From contig JADZAD010000067.1 of the NCBI GenBank assembly GCA_020852775.1, positions 1-12,033 of the forward strand: a stretch of 12,033 bases of DNA. The letters are read 5' to 3'. The notes beneath the pieces were generated by a model. It had not been told where the DNA came from. It did not search any database and saw only the letters and a list, made by a program, of their open reading frames with translations. The DNA is from Anaerolineae bacterium. Its GTDB lineage: Bacteria > Chloroflexota > Anaerolineae > Aggregatilineales > UBA3940. Shown here piece by piece: positions 11,149 through 12,033 of this stretch. Numbering within the stretch: the first letter of the stretch is position 1; every line of letters starts with the position of its first letter. Made by a program: the position numbers and the translations under genes.

Positions 11149-12033
11149 CTACTCCGGGTAGGCGATGATCGCTTCGCTGTCATCGCGGATGCCCAGCGTC
11201 ATGATCGTCTCACCTTTGTAACGCACGACGCCGTGCCGCCAGCCGAGGACAAAGCCCTCAAAATCAGCGCTGAGCAGACCGTTGTTTCTGCCCAGTGGTT
11301 TGCCGAAGATGTCCCGGACCTGAGCGAGCACCTGCCCGGGCGCGATCAGCTCACCGGGGCGGAGGAGAGGCTCGGCGATGCCGGCGGCGGGCATCACCGG
11401 GTAGGCATGCCGCCGGACAGCATAGCCAGGCCGCAGCACCGGGACACCCTCCACCGGCTGGATCGGGCCGGGCAGCATCCCGGCCCAGCGCAGCGCGTTA
11501 TAGATGACCGTCAGCCCTGCTGCGACCACGCCCGGATCGACATGCATCCATGAGCCGAGTTCAAGTGTTGCAGAGGGGATGCTTAACCCGTTCAGTACCG
11601 CGCCGCTTACCGAGCGATGCAGCCCACGCCGGATGTAGCTGTCGGCAGGGTACTCGTTGACCACCGTCAGGCCAAGTGCATCAAACAGCCCGCTGACCCG
11701 CGTCTGCAGGTCGAGGGCCTGTGGGCGCGAGCGGCCCTTGCCGCGCCGCGAGTAGAGCACCGGGTCACGAAAGGCGAACGGGATCGACCCGATGGTCGCG
11801 TTATGCAGGTCCAGCAGGCAGGCCGGGTGAGTCGCGGAGATCAGCGCGTACAGGCTGCGGTACGCAGCCTCAAGATCGGATGTCATTTCCGGACTTATGG
11901 CGGGGATCAAAGGCTGTGGGGCCGGGTCAGGGAAGACACGATTCGGGTCGCCCTCCAGGTAGTAGGGCTGGCGGGTGCGCCCCTGCAGGCCCGCAGGGTT
12001 GAGTGCGTACACGGCGATGATGGTACCGCGCAG
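11149..12033 (-). CDS. Succinylglutamate desuccinylase/aspartoacylase family protein (partial, N-terminus off window)
   Basis: The last 294 residues of a zinc-dependent amidohydrolase of the AstE/AspA family, related to M14 carboxypeptidases. The frame stays open to the right edge. Visible: LRGTIIAVYALNPAG, the strand after the first zinc ligands, then NRVFP, the distal zinc His in LLDLHN, and the general-base Glu in ATLELG. The C-terminal beta domain carries EPLLRPGELIAPGQVLAQVRDIFGKPL, a lipoyl-like turn pattern common in these proteins. The first zinc ligands (a G-x-H-G-x-E motif) should lie just outside. Members remove acyl groups from amino acids (N-succinylglutamate, N-acetylaspartate) or similar amides; the exact substrate is not deducible, and no arginine-catabolism neighbours are visible. 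A GTG at 12012 looks like an internal codon, because the family match continues upstream of it. No obvious terminator follows its stop before the LysM promoter. Confidence 0.85.
   Translation of the reverse strand: MRGTIIAVYALNPAGLQGRTRQPYYLEGDPNRVFPDPAPQPLIPAISPEMTSDLEAAYRSLYALISATHPACLLDLHNATIGSIPFAFRDPVLYSRRGKGRSRPQALDLQTRVSGLFDALGLTVVNEYPADSYIRRGLHRSVSGAVLNGLSIPSATLELGSWMHVDPGVVAAGLTVIYNALRWAGMLPGPIQPVEGVPVLRPGYAVRRHAYPVMPAAGIAEPLLRPGELIAPGQVLAQVRDIFGKPLGRNNGLLSADFEGFVLGWRHGVVRYKGETIMTLGIRDDSEAIIAYPE

Noticed and set aside
1..12033. tRNA, rRNA, CRISPR array, insertion sequence or attachment site
   Set aside because: None of the non-coding gaps shows cloverleaf structure, regularly spaced repeats, transposase remnants or target-site duplications; the only mobile element seen is the intein.

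Overview
The window looks like a stretch of GC-rich bacterial chromosome. The gene mix (B12-dependent class II ribonucleotide reductase carrying an intein, a fructosamine-kinase homologue paired with a low-molecular-weight tyrosine phosphatase, a secreted LysM protein with an N-L-L-V-N-G-G-F-E type domain, and a deoxynucleoside kinase) suggests Chloroflexota, perhaps Anaerolineae. That assignment is an inference from gene content and protein flavour, not proven by any marker here.

Layout. (1) 3-356 (+) is the ATPase end of a sensor histidine kinase cut by the left edge. (2) 382-3210 (-) is a probable three-gene operon, transcribed leftward: low-molecular-weight phosphatase, ketosamine-3-kinase homologue (overlapping by four bases, GTGA) and folC. 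(3) 3211-3525 is a divergent intergenic region dense in dyads and candidate promoters. (4) 3526-7956 (+) holds nrdR and nrdJ; nrdJ is interrupted by a 412-residue intein with a LAGLIDADG endonuclease domain, inserted immediately before the catalytic thiyl-radical cysteine. A strong terminator at 7994-8024 closes this unit. (5) 8062-9965 (+) holds a SAM methyltransferase, a small lipoprotein and a deoxynucleoside kinase, probably co-transcribed. (6) 10104-11039 (-) is a secreted LysM protein with its own good promoter and terminator. (7) 11149 to the right edge (-) is a succinylglutamate desuccinylase/aspartoacylase family protein whose start lies outside the window.

How the genes relate. Two themes stand out. 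The first is deoxynucleotide supply: NrdR (repressor of ribonucleotide reductase genes), NrdJ (de novo reduction) and, about 1.3 kb downstream, a deoxynucleoside kinase (salvage). The second is repair of sugar-damaged amines: the kinase and phosphatase form a plausible protein-deglycation pair. The observations most worth checking are the intein at the radical cysteine, the overlapping phosphatase/kinase pair, the dyads in the 3211-3525 region, and an eight-base motif (TTAAGGTT) shared between that region and the spacer of the LysM-gene promoter. No tRNA, rRNA, CRISPR array, insertion sequence or recognisable riboswitch was seen.
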